Shown: piece by piece, positions 47,722-56,076 of the stretch | Layout: each line of letters opens with the position of its first letter | Numbering within the stretch: position 1 is the first letter of the stretch | Assembly: GCF_016938855.1 (NCBI RefSeq) | Contig: NZ_JAFHAP010000001.1 | Coordinates: 23,501 to 87,500 of the forward strand | Source of the DNA: Polycladomyces zharkentensis | GTDB lineage: Bacteria > Bacillota > Bacilli > Thermoactinomycetales > JIR-001 | DNA length: 64,000 bases | Reading direction: 5' to 3' | Made by a program: the position numbers and the translations under genes | The notes under the pieces: generated by a model | Seen by the model: the letters and a program-made list of their open reading frames with translations, nothing else | What the model was told of the DNA's origin: nothing | Database searches by the model: none

Positions 47722-48720
47722 ATGAAACGGATCGGATGGCTCGTGAGCTTGGCTCTCTTGCTGGTCGTGGCCTTCGCCTGCAGTGCGCCGGGGGCCGGTT
47801 CATCGGACAAAGGGTTGAAAAAAGTGACGCTCGTCCTGGATTGGACCCCCAACACCAATCATACCGGCCTTTATGTGGCGAAAGCAAAAGGTTACTTTCA
47901 ACGCGAAGGGCTGGATGTGGATATGATTCAGCCGGGACAGAGCGGCGCTGAACAGATGGTTGCTTCCGGACGCGCCCAGTTTGGCGTCAGCTACCAAGAA
48001 AATGTCACCCAAGCACGTACCCAAGGCATTCCCATCATCTCGATTGCGGCGGTCATCCAGCATAACACTTCGGGATTCGCTTCACCCGCAGACAAAAACA
48101 TCAAGCGCCCCAAGGATTTTGAGGGCAAAACCTATGGCGGTTGGGGTTCTCCGGTTGAAAAACAAATGATCACGTCGCTGATGAAAGGGGATCATGCCGA
48201 TCCCAACAAGGTAAAAATCATCAACACGGGAAATGCGGATTTCTTCTCGATCGTCAAACGTAATGTGGATTTTGCATGGATTTATTATGGTTGGACGGGA
48301 ATTGAAGCCGAACTTCGCGGCATGAAGCTGAACGTTATTTATCTGACCGATTACTCCAAAGATCTGGATTACTATACTCCGGTGTTGATCACCAGTGAAA
48401 AAGAGATCAAGCAGGACCCGCAAACAGTCAAAGCGTTTATGCGCGCCGTGAGCAAAGGATATCAGTATGCCATTGCCCACCCGGACGATGCTGCTTCCAT
48501 TCTTTCCAAAGCGGTTCCGGACCTCGATCCGAAGCTGGTAAAGGAAAGCCAAAAATGGCTGAGTCCGCGTTATCAAGCGGATGCGCCGGTTTGGGGCCAT
48601 CAAAAACAAGAAGTGTGGGCCAGATACGCCAACTGGATGAAGGAGCACCATCTGCTCGAAGGCAACTTTGACCCGAGTAAAGCGTTTACCAATCAGTTCT
48701 TGCCCCAAGGAGGAAAATGA
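47722..48720 (+). CDS. thiY: HMP/thiamine-precursor ABC substrate-binding lipoprotein
   Basis: A 332-residue binding protein of the NMT1/THI5-like family. It has a signal peptide with lipobox LVVAFAC (about residue 20), then VTLVLDWTPNTNHTGLYVAKAKGYF, the hallmark of ThiY-type pyrimidine-precursor binding proteins, and ASGRAQFGVSYQE. The start MKRIGWLVSL at 47722 has AAGGTGG upstream; the longer frame begins inside the riboswitch. It is the first gene of the TPP-controlled operon. Ligand (formylaminopyrimidine or HMP) is inferred from family. Confidence 0.9.
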   Translation: MKRIGWLVSLALLLVVAFACSAPGAGSSDKGLKKVTLVLDWTPNTNHTGLYVAKAKGYFQREGLDVDMIQPGQSGAEQMVASGRAQFGVSYQENVTQARTQGIPIISIAAVIQHNTSGFASPADKNIKRPKDFEGKTYGGWGSPVEKQMITSLMKGDHADPNKVKIINTGNADFFSIVKRNVDFAWIYYGWTGIEAELRGMKLNVIYLTDYSKDLDYYTPVLITSEKEIKQDPQTVKAFMRAVSKGYQYAIAHPDDAASILSKAVPDLDPKLVKESQKWLSPRYQADAPVWGHQKQEVWARYANWMKEHHLLEGNFDPSKAFTNQFLPQGGK

Positions 48721-48721
48721 G

Positions 48722-49021
48722 ATGGCCAGTACACTCTTGAGCATTCAAATCCTCCCGCATACGCCGGGCGGGGAGAGTGTGATCCCCTACGTCGACCGGG
48801 CCATAGAAATCATTCAAAACGCCGGGGTGCCTTACCGGGTCGGCCCGCTTGAAACAACCATGGAAGGCGAACTGCCCGAGCTACTGGCCATCGTGGCCAA
48901 AATGAATGAAGAAATGGTGAAAATGGGCTGTCGCAGCATCCTTTCGCACGTGAAAATCTATCATCATGTGGATGGTATCACCATGAAAGAGTTGACGCAA
49001 AAATATGATGAAACGGTTTAA
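48722..49021 (+). CDS. MTH1187/YkoF-type thiamine-binding protein
   Basis: A 99-residue cytosolic protein starting MASTLLSIQILPHTPGGESV, of the MTH1187 / thiamine_BP (YkoF-like half-domain) family, with the pattern YRVGPLETTMEGEL and the terminal KIYHHVDG. YkoF in B. subtilis binds thiamine or HMP. The start overlaps the end of thiY closely (AAGGAGG within the thiY 3-prime end). In this operon it probably buffers or delivers the imported pyrimidine; that is inference. Confidence 0.88.
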   Translation: MASTLLSIQILPHTPGGESVIPYVDRAIEIIQNAGVPYRVGPLETTMEGELPELLAIVAKMNEEMVKMGCRSILSHVKIYHHVDGITMKELTQKYDETV

Positions 49022-49778
49022 CCACGGACCATCCATCCTGTTTTTTGCCGTCCTCCTGCTTCTGTGGGAGGCGGCTGTTCGTCTGTGGTCCATTGATCCT
49101 TGGATGTTGCCGGCCCCTTCATTGATTTTGAAGACCCTTGCCCATGAGTGGACTCGCATACCGGAAAACTTGATCGCGACCGCATGGATCGCCATCTGCG
49201 GCTTGCTCTCGGGTCTGGCCATCGGTTTGGTATCTGCCGTCGTGTTGCACTTGTCCGCTCTATTGAAAAAAATGATCTACCCACTGCTCGTCTTGTCGCA
49301 AAACATCCCGTTGATCGCCTTGGCCCCCTTGCTCATCCTATGGCTCGGTTTTGGGATGGAACCGAAAGTGATTGTCGTGGCTCTGGTCTGCTTCTTTCCG
49401 ATCACCGTATCCACCCTGGACGGTTTTCAGCAAACGGACCGAACATTGATCATGTATATGGAAATGGCGGGAGCTTCGCGCCTGCAACGTTTTTTTAAAC
49501 TGGAATGGCCGTCAGCGCTTCCCTCCTTTTTTTCCGGATGCAAACTTGCGGCCACCTACAGCGTGATGGGTGCTGTGATTGCGGAATGGCTGGGAGCAAA
49601 AGACGGGTTGGGCGTGATGATGCAACTGGCCTCTTCCTCCTTCCGCACGGATCGGGTCTTTGTGGCCATCTTGTTGGTCGCGGGCTTGAGCTTGCTCCTG
49701 TTTGCCGCAATCTCCCTCATTGAAGCATGGACATTGCGTTGGCAAATCAGGAAGGGAGGAGATGGCCGTGAAGCTTGA
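49005..49778 (+). CDS. thiX: HMP/thiamine-precursor ABC permease
   Basis: A 257-residue membrane permease of the SsuC/TauC/ThiX type with about six spans. The conserved EAA loop is MEMAGASRLQRFFKLEWPSALP, which contacts the ATPase. The start overlaps the 3-prime end of the thiamine-binding gene by 17 bases; an ATG three bases later is equally possible. Pairs with thiY and the following ATPase. Confidence 0.88.
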   Translation: MMKRFNHGPSILFFAVLLLLWEAAVRLWSIDPWMLPAPSLILKTLAHEWTRIPENLIATAWIAICGLLSGLAIGLVSAVVLHLSALLKKMIYPLLVLSQNIPLIALAPLLILWLGFGMEPKVIVVALVCFFPITVSTLDGFQQTDRTLIMYMEMAGASRLQRFFKLEWPSALPSFFSGCKLAATYSVMGAVIAEWLGAKDGLGVMMQLASSSFRTDRVFVAILLVAGLSLLLFAAISLIEAWTLRWQIRKGGDGREA

Positions 49779-50499
49779 GGTGAAAGACCTGGCTTTTGCC
49801 TATGACCGACAATTGATCATAGAAAATCTTTCGCTCCGGGTCAATCAAGGGGAATTCGTCTCTTTGATCGGCCCTTCCGGGAGTGGGAAAAGCACGCTTT
49901 TTTATCTCATCGGCGGGATATACAAGCCGAAACGGGGAGAAATTTTGCTCGACGGCAAACCCATCCACGGGAAAAAAGGGCATATCGCTTACATGCCCCA
50001 ACAACCCTCCCTGTTTCCCTGGCGCACGATTGAACAAAATGTCCGATTGGCCCAAGAGCTGAATGGTCACGTTGATCCTTCGCATGTGCAGCGTTTGTTA
50101 AAAAAGGCGGGGCTTGACCATGTGGCCAAACGTTATCCGCATGAGCTGAGCGGCGGCATGCAACAGCGCGCCGCGTTTATCCGTGCCCTGGCCAGCAAAC
50201 AGGAGCTATTATGCCTGGATGAACCGTTCGGCGCGCTTGACGCTCTTACCCGCACCCATATGCAGCAATGGCTGTTAACCGTTTTGGAAACGGAACGGCG
50301 AACGATTCTTTTCATCACCCACAGCATTGAAGAAGCGCTCCTTCTGTCTGACCGCATTTATGTCCTAAGCCGGCAGCCGATGCGGGTGCTTCGGGAGATC
50401 TCCGTGCCATATTCCCGCGGTGACCGCTTCTCCTTGCGTGGGACAGCCGATTGGATGGCGCTGCACCGGGAAATTGAAAGCCTCCTCTTGCCAAAGTAA
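49762..50499 (+). CDS. thiZ: HMP/thiamine-precursor ABC ATPase
   Basis: A 245-residue ATPase with Walker A GPSGSGKST, signature ELSGGMQQRAAFIRALA, Walker B LLCLDEPFGALDALT, as in SsuB/TauB/ThiZ importers. It overlaps the permease end by 17 bases. The ATG at 49762 is only a few bases from GGGAGGAG, so the GTG six bases later (VKLEVKDL) may be the true start. Last gene of the operon; no kinase or thiE/thiD gene follows. Confidence 0.88.
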   Translation: MAVKLEVKDLAFAYDRQLIIENLSLRVNQGEFVSLIGPSGSGKSTLFYLIGGIYKPKRGEILLDGKPIHGKKGHIAYMPQQPSLFPWRTIEQNVRLAQELNGHVDPSHVQRLLKKAGLDHVAKRYPHELSGGMQQRAAFIRALASKQELLCLDEPFGALDALTRTHMQQWLLTVLETERRTILFITHSIEEALLLSDRIYVLSRQPMRVLREISVPYSRGDRFSLRGTADWMALHREIESLLLPK

Positions 50500-50511
50500 A
50501 AAGTATGGGAT

Positions 50512-50644
50512 ATTTCTTGTTTGAGGCTGTCAAAGGGATACCAAGCCGCGCCCGTTTTCATCTAAGCTGTCTGAAAGCCCACGTGGGATGAAAGACAGCT
50601 TGCCCGTTATCCCCTACACGGGGATTTCAGGGCAAACAAGAAAT
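50512..50644 (+). other. Structured region of unknown function
   Basis: Nested complementarity: ATTTCTTGTTTG (50512-50523) pairs with CAAACAAGAAAT (50633-50644); AAGCTGTCT (50564-50572) pairs with AGACAGCTT (50593-50601) around the palindrome CCCACGTGGG; GCCC-CCCC pairs with GGGG-GGGC (50602-50633). It partly overlaps the family-2 element left end and follows the thiamine operon, so it may be element structure, a terminator-like fold or a small RNA. Confidence 0.4.
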
Positions 50645-50938
50645 GTTAGAATATTCATCGAGCTGTGCTCATCCTGCTGGTAGTAGGATTTAGTACGTCA
50701 TGGTAGGAGGTTCTGGTGGCGTAGACTCCCACCAGGTAAAACCATGAGAGTGAGTAAAGGAGAACCAGCGTACCGGTAATACCACGGGCACGCCCAGGCG
50801 GGTACATGCAGCGTTGTTGCAGAACTGCTTGGGACGGGGTGATGCACACCCCTGAACTTGGGCGTTGTCCAAAGCGGAAACGGACTGCGGACGCTAACGA
50901 CCCAAGAATCCCACGTCTTCAGACGTGTGGAGTGTCAA
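50563..50938 (+). mobile_element. Non-autonomous IS200/IS605-type element (family 2)
   Basis: The left end CTAAGCTGTCTGAAAGCCC, with palindrome CCCACGTGGG then GATGAAAGACAGC, parallels the family-1 left end. The right end has GCGGAAACGGACTGCGGACG, hairpin CCCACGTCTTCAGACGTGTGG and terminal GTCAA. No transposase or tnpB frame is present in about 376 bases. Its final TCA is the complement of the stop codon of the next (minus-strand) gene. The left boundary is inferred from the resemblance alone. Confidence 0.65.
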
Positions 50939-51924
50939 TTCTTCACGATCTTTCTGATATCGGCATAGTAAAGGTGGTAAGTTTTCTTTATGCCACCCCG
51001 GCGGTACTTTTTCGCTCCCGACTCATAGTTGACATACAATTGATTTCCCACTTGGACAATTTCCTCGGCCATCGAGTACATCTTCAACGATTTCACTTTG
51101 TTCGTTGTACCGAGTCCCTTATAGACATCCAAGGTACTGTTTTTCTTTCGGCCAAAGGATCGGCTGTAGAGGATATAACCACGGTTGTTTACATCTTTTC
51201 CGTAGAACTCTACACCTTGCACATTGGATGGCGTTTGATAGGAGACATATTTTGAAGACATATTCTCTTTGGAATCCAAGTTATGGCAATACAAGCTACC
51301 TGCTTTCTTGTCTTCGAATTTCCCGATACACAGTTGTTTCACTGGGTTTGTCCGGTTTCCCTCGTACTTGAAATGATACGTGACATAAGAAACACCATGT
51401 TTCAGATTATATATTTTTTTGGGATAAATGGGTTGATCATCTTTTTTGTTGACCAGTTGATTCAAAGGATACTGCAGCAGATAATTCTTGCCACCAGTGG
51501 TGGAAGCAACCCAAAGATAATGAGGAGTTACTGTGATTCCACCCACGTGCCCCGTATGTTTGTTGCCTTTTTTCTCATACAAATAAACGTTTTTCACAAA
51601 TTTCCCGGTTTTTCTGTCCACGACGGATATCGTGCTGGGATGACCCTGTGAGCCTTTCCCCTCATCCCAGTAATTGGATATTAAAATCCAATTCTTGGAT
51701 TTCAAGTAGCCAAGTCCTTGTGGAACCCATCCATATTTTTTAACTCCGGGAATGGTCGGTCCCACTTTAAACAACTTTGACTGTTTGGGCCTGTCCTCTG
51801 GCGGCGTTGGACTTGGGCCTGGTGATGGCCTGGGAGTTGGACTCGCTTCGGTAGACAAAGGTGTTCCCGCAAGGCTCACGGTACACATCAAAACCACTGC
51901 GATCGACCATTTCTTCAATTTCAT
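50935..51924 (-). CDS. Secreted protein with proline-rich linker, function unknown
   Basis: A 329-residue exported protein: signal peptide (MKLKKWSIAVVLMCTVSLAG), a Pro/Ser/Thr-rich linker (PTPRPSPGPSPTPPEDRP), then a tyrosine-rich region with repeated strands (GWVPQGLGYL, HVGGITVTPHYLWVAS, MAEEIVQVGNQLYVNYES) suggesting a beta-propeller. I do not recognise the family. The chosen ATG at 51924 has GGAGG eight bases upstream. The stop is formed at the TCAA right end of an IS-type element, so the original C-terminus may be truncated. AT-rich, stands alone. Confidence 0.7.
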   Translation of the reverse strand: MKLKKWSIAVVLMCTVSLAGTPLSTEASPTPRPSPGPSPTPPEDRPKQSKLFKVGPTIPGVKKYGWVPQGLGYLKSKNWILISNYWDEGKGSQGHPSTISVVDRKTGKFVKNVYLYEKKGNKHTGHVGGITVTPHYLWVASTTGGKNYLLQYPLNQLVNKKDDQPIYPKKIYNLKHGVSYVTYHFKYEGNRTNPVKQLCIGKFEDKKAGSLYCHNLDSKENMSSKYVSYQTPSNVQGVEFYGKDVNNRGYILYSRSFGRKKNSTLDVYKGLGTTNKVKSLKMYSMAEEIVQVGNQLYVNYESGAKKYRRGGIKKTYHLYYADIRKIVKN

Positions 51925-52167
51925 GAATAAACCTCCATGTGGATGAAATGCATCTCTCAAGTAAATGCCTTTCTCCTTCAGTTAATTTCAGGCCATCTCC
52001 TTAACACCCAAAAAATTCCTTTACTCGCACCATATCACTTATTTATACATATTTCAATCATATCCGATAATTTTTATCAGGATAAATCCATGCAGCAATT
52101 GAATAAACATCAGGCATCAGGACCGAAACCCATTCACAAAGTCTGTCGTCAGCCAGACAAGCCGGTT

Positions 52168-53412
52168 CTACCGGACACACCGGCAGACGCTTCCCAATCG
52201 GCAAACAGGTGGGCGGCTAACCGCCCCGCCCCCCAACCGGCGGGGATCATCCACAATACCCACCAACCGCTTGAACGAAACAATGCCAACCGCTACGGAC
52301 AGCGGGAGGAACCCAAGCAGATGCAAAAAGGAGAAGGCGATGACCAATCCGCTTTTCGGGATGCTCCCCTCTGGAAACCACACGTGAAAAAGCACATGGG
52401 AACACCACCCACGCCAGAAGGAGCGCACCCAGAACCCCAGCAACAAGGAAAACATCAGCCATAGCCCCCATCGCAACCAAAACGGCGAAGCGACGATCGC
52501 CGCTGTGCACACGCCCACCAATTGGCCGTATTGGATCAGCTGTTGGCCGTTGCGAAGAAAGGATTTGATGATTGCTTCCGCAAGGACATGAGCGGCTGTC
52601 CGCTGCCGAAATATCCTGCCGGAACGCGGGAACAGCCACGGCTTTTTTTTGACCCAATAGGAAGGTCGGTTCAACGTGCCCGACTTGCCTAAAATAAACG
52701 AAACCCACTTCATCCGCTGAGTTTGTTCATACCCGATATCCTGAAGCCAGGTTCCCCGCTGCCGGATGCGCATACGCACCAAAAACATCCAGCATCCAAA
52801 CAGCATCACGGCCACTGTGAACCATACGGCCGGATTGTCACCCCCGCCATATCCGACTGCGACAAATCCGATCCCTGCCGCCAGGAAGAACAACACCGTC
52901 CATACCCGTTTCAGGAAAGGGCGTTCCATCACGGCCAATCTCCTTTTGACGAGGGTCACACACGCTTTGGCTTGCCAGATCCACATCCACCAAGCGGCAA
53001 CTGCCGGAAAGGAAAGATCCATCTTATACCGGAGCAGCGGCCACAACAGCACTGCGATCCACAAACTTTCCAACGCTTGCTTCATCCATGCAAAAAGAAG
53101 GCCGGTGCGAAGAAAACGCCTCATCCACTCCGACCGTTGCAGCAAAAACAACTGATCAGCCGGTTCGACGTACAATCGCAACGACCCCAGCCAAACCAAC
53201 AGGAAAGCCATACCCACCAGGAATACAGGCGACAAGGGGCGCAGCCAGACCGGTTCTTCTTTCCACCAGGAGAGGTAACGATCGATGAGGATCGCCAAAC
53301 CGGGGACGATCAGGTACAACGCCACCGTCCAATCAATGACGGTTCGCCATACCTGGTACTGAAACCGGCAGTCCGACCACCATCTTCGGAAAAACCATTT
53401 TTGCGGAGACAT
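52168..53412 (-). CDS. ecsB: ABC transporter permease, EcsB-like
   Basis: A 414-residue membrane protein with about eight to ten hydrophobic segments. It begins MSPQKWFFRRWWSDCRFQYQVWRTVIDWTVALY and has the length and arrangement of EcsB (about 408 residues in B. subtilis). The start has AGGAGGT seven bases upstream, 37 bases after the ATPase stop. In B. subtilis EcsAB affects secretion, competence and intramembrane proteolysis. The usual partner ecsC and the adjacent hit gene are absent here, so the name rests on the pair alone. Confidence 0.7.
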   Translation of the reverse strand: MSPQKWFFRRWWSDCRFQYQVWRTVIDWTVALYLIVPGLAILIDRYLSWWKEEPVWLRPLSPVFLVGMAFLLVWLGSLRLYVEPADQLFLLQRSEWMRRFLRTGLLFAWMKQALESLWIAVLLWPLLRYKMDLSFPAVAAWWMWIWQAKACVTLVKRRLAVMERPFLKRVWTVLFFLAAGIGFVAVGYGGGDNPAVWFTVAVMLFGCWMFLVRMRIRQRGTWLQDIGYEQTQRMKWVSFILGKSGTLNRPSYWVKKKPWLFPRSGRIFRQRTAAHVLAEAIIKSFLRNGQQLIQYGQLVGVCTAAIVASPFWLRWGLWLMFSLLLGFWVRSFWRGWCSHVLFHVWFPEGSIPKSGLVIAFSFLHLLGFLPLSVAVGIVSFKRLVGIVDDPRRLGGGAVSRPPVCRLGSVCRCVR

Positions 53413-53449
53413 CGGTTGCACCTCCTGGAGTGTCAAAACCACCCGCTCT

Positions 53450-54244
53450 TCAATCAACCTTTCTTGGTTCCGGGAAGCTTGCTCTCGGTAGATGGCAGGA
53501 AGACGTATCCCAGGCTGACGTAAAGAAATCGAAGCAATCCATCAACGAAGCTTTCTCACGCCCCATCCTTGACCGTAGCTCCGCCAACGTGCCACGTGCC
53601 ACACATCGCCCTCCTGAAAGCAGAAGAAACGAATCACAGATCTTTTCCGCCGTATCCAACACATGCGTCGACAACAGCACGGCTGCCCCGCGCTTGCGCT
53701 CTTCCATCAACAATTGCAGCAGCTCCCTGGTCGCCCGCGGGTCCAAACCGATAAAAGGCTCATCCACGATATAGAGATCGGGTTGCAACAGAAATCCCAC
53801 GATCAGCATCACCTTTTGCTGCATCCCTTTGGAAAAGCTCCGTGGAAGATGATGCTTCTCGTTCGTCAATTGAAACCGTTCCAACAACGTTTCGGCTTGC
53901 CTTTCAAATTCCTGACGCGGTATCTCACAGGCGGAAGCCGCCAGTTCAAGATGTTCCCACACCGTCAGATCATCGTACAGAACGGGATGCTCCGGTACAT
54001 AGCTGTACCGTTGGCGGGGACCTGTCAGGCTCACCCGACCATCCACGTTTTTCAACAAGCCCAAAATCGCTTTGATGGTGGTACTTTTTCCTGCGCCATT
54101 GGGACCGATCAATCCCATCATCTCACCGCTTTTCAGGGAAAACGAAATATCGCGGACCACTGCTTGCGCCTGCCCATAGCCGGCTCGCCGAAGATCGACC
54201 TGCAACACTTCCATATCGACACGTCCCTGACCTTTCCATTCCAT
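53450..54244 (-). CDS. ecsA: ABC transporter ATPase, EcsA-like
   Basis: A 264-residue ATPase with Walker A GPNGAGKST, signature FSKGMQQKVMLIVGFL and Walker B LYIVDEPFIGLDPRA. The FSKGMQQK signature is characteristic of EcsA. An ATG at 54214 (MEVLQVDLRR) is an alternative start; 54244 is kept because GGAG lies nine bases upstream. Forms a two-gene unit with the permease. Confidence 0.8.
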   Translation of the reverse strand: MEWKGQGRVDMEVLQVDLRRAGYGQAQAVVRDISFSLKSGEMMGLIGPNGAGKSTTIKAILGLLKNVDGRVSLTGPRQRYSYVPEHPVLYDDLTVWEHLELAASACEIPRQEFERQAETLLERFQLTNEKHHLPRSFSKGMQQKVMLIVGFLLQPDLYIVDEPFIGLDPRATRELLQLLMEERKRGAAVLLSTHVLDTAEKICDSFLLLSGGRCVARGTLAELRSRMGREKASLMDCFDFFTSAWDTSSCHLPRASFPEPRKVD

Positions 54245-54413
54245 ATCCTTCTACTCCGTTTCCGTCGGACTGGTGTTTGTTTGATCAATGATTCCGGATA
54301 CGATTCACCACGCCCAACGATCGTTTCGCTGGAAAAGGACACGCCGCTGCCTGCCAATGCGTACCCACTACACGCCCTGATCGCCTTGAACGCGCCGTCT
54401 TTTGCCTGAAACG

Positions 54414-55817
54414 TCATCCCTCTCCCTCAACGGATTTGTCAACGGCCAGCGCCGTGGCGTCAGATTGATCCGTCCGCCTTTTGGACAGATACCGATCCAC
54501 CAAGACCGTAACGAACGCTCCGACCAACAATCCCACACAGATCCACATCGTCCACCGAAATCCCAAGAGGTCAATCTTTCCCGCTCCGCCTGCCTCCACC
54601 CGTGAACCGAACACACCCGCTGCGAATGCCCCCGTAATAAACTGAATCATTTGAAAGAGTCCCATATAGTTGCCCGTTTGTCGCCTCGAAACACTCAGCA
54701 GCGCGATTTTGTTCTGCGCGGGCATGGTGAGGGTATGACCGATACCGATGATCAAGTAGATCAAGAGAAATATCCATATGGAACCGATACCGAAAGCCGA
54801 CCACAACAACAGGCCGATCCCGAAAAGGCTCATCCCCATACCGCCCCCCATCGCCAACAACGGATACCGGTCCGCCGCCCTGCCAGCCAGATTGGCCAAA
54901 AGCATTCCGATCGCCGACTCGACCAAGATCACCCATCCGATTCGATCCGTCGGCCAATGATGAACATCCCGCAGATAACCGGGACCGTAGAGGGAGACGG
55001 TGTTGATCACCATAAAAATCAGAAAGACACGTATACAGGCGTTCAGAAAACGGGCATTCCGATAAAACCCTCCGGGCAACAGAGGCGTGTGACGTGCCTC
55101 TCCGTAGCAAAATCCGCCAAGGGCCAAAAGTGCCGTGACCAGCATGACGATGTTGTCCGACTCCAACAAAAACATCTGCAAAAAGATGATCCCCGCCAAC
55201 AATGACAAACTGCTGATCCAAGGGATGGACGCATCTTCGGACGGGTTTTCACGCGCATGATGGGCGGGAATGCGTATCCAACCGAGCGTCAGGCTGATCA
55301 GCGCGCAAAAGGCCAGAACGAGAAAGAGCGCGTGCCATTCGTAGAATTTGAGAATCAATCCCCCCGTAGCGGGTCCCACGATGGTGGCCAATGACAGTGT
55401 GGCAGAAAACCAGCCGAATGCCCACCCCACCCGCTCGTCGGGAAAATGGTGCCGGATCAGTGTCACGATCGCCGGGACGATCATCGCATCGGCAACAGCC
55501 TGTGTTGATTGGAAAAACAAAAAGCCGTACCAACGGGTCATCACGCTGCACATCAAACAGGACAAAACAAACAGGGACAACCCCGTCAAATACATCGGTC
55601 GGGCACCGATGCGATCCGTGATTTTGCCGAAAAACGGAAGCCCGACCGCAAAAAAAGTAAAGAACAGGATGTTTCTGTACTGAAGTGTCTCATAACTGAT
55701 CGAAAAGAATTGGACGAGATCGGGAAACGCAATGGCGAGCATGGAGGTGCTCATCACGCTGGCAAACACACCCGAAGCAATGCAAAAGATCAACCATCGC
55801 TGTTGTACCCATGTCAC
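54414..55817 (-). CDS. MFS transporter, DHA2/14-TMS type
   Basis: A 467-residue permease with 13-14 hydrophobic segments. Motif A-like FFGKITDRIGARPMYLTGL follows the second span, and GPATGGLILKFYEWH is the antiporter motif C region. It resembles EmrB/QacA-type drug exporters. The GTG at 55817 is chosen because GGAGGT lies seven bases upstream; the GTG nine bases earlier overlaps that site. Substrate unknown; no adjacent regulator. Confidence 0.85.
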   Translation of the reverse strand: MTWVQQRWLIFCIASGVFASVMSTSMLAIAFPDLVQFFSISYETLQYRNILFFTFFAVGLPFFGKITDRIGARPMYLTGLSLFVLSCLMCSVMTRWYGFLFFQSTQAVADAMIVPAIVTLIRHHFPDERVGWAFGWFSATLSLATIVGPATGGLILKFYEWHALFLVLAFCALISLTLGWIRIPAHHARENPSEDASIPWISSLSLLAGIIFLQMFLLESDNIVMLVTALLALGGFCYGEARHTPLLPGGFYRNARFLNACIRVFLIFMVINTVSLYGPGYLRDVHHWPTDRIGWVILVESAIGMLLANLAGRAADRYPLLAMGGGMGMSLFGIGLLLWSAFGIGSIWIFLLIYLIIGIGHTLTMPAQNKIALLSVSRRQTGNYMGLFQMIQFITGAFAAGVFGSRVEAGGAGKIDLLGFRWTMWICVGLLVGAFVTVLVDRYLSKRRTDQSDATALAVDKSVEGEG

Positions 55818-56076
55818 GATGATCACCTCCGGTTATAAAATTGTAGGGTACGCTGATTTTTCTCTTTCAATGATCAAGAACCGATAAGGGGGACAGATCC
55901 ATAAGTCTGTACTGATAATGTCGGCCTTCATCCTGTTGTTTCCTTCCTCATCGTACTATGATCATCATGATGGATCAATAAAAATTTGCAATATCGTAAT
56001 GCACCGCTTTTCATCTTTCCGATTCCTTCTCAATTTGTATAATGAATGCAAGAATAGATTTGGGAGGAGGTTATTG

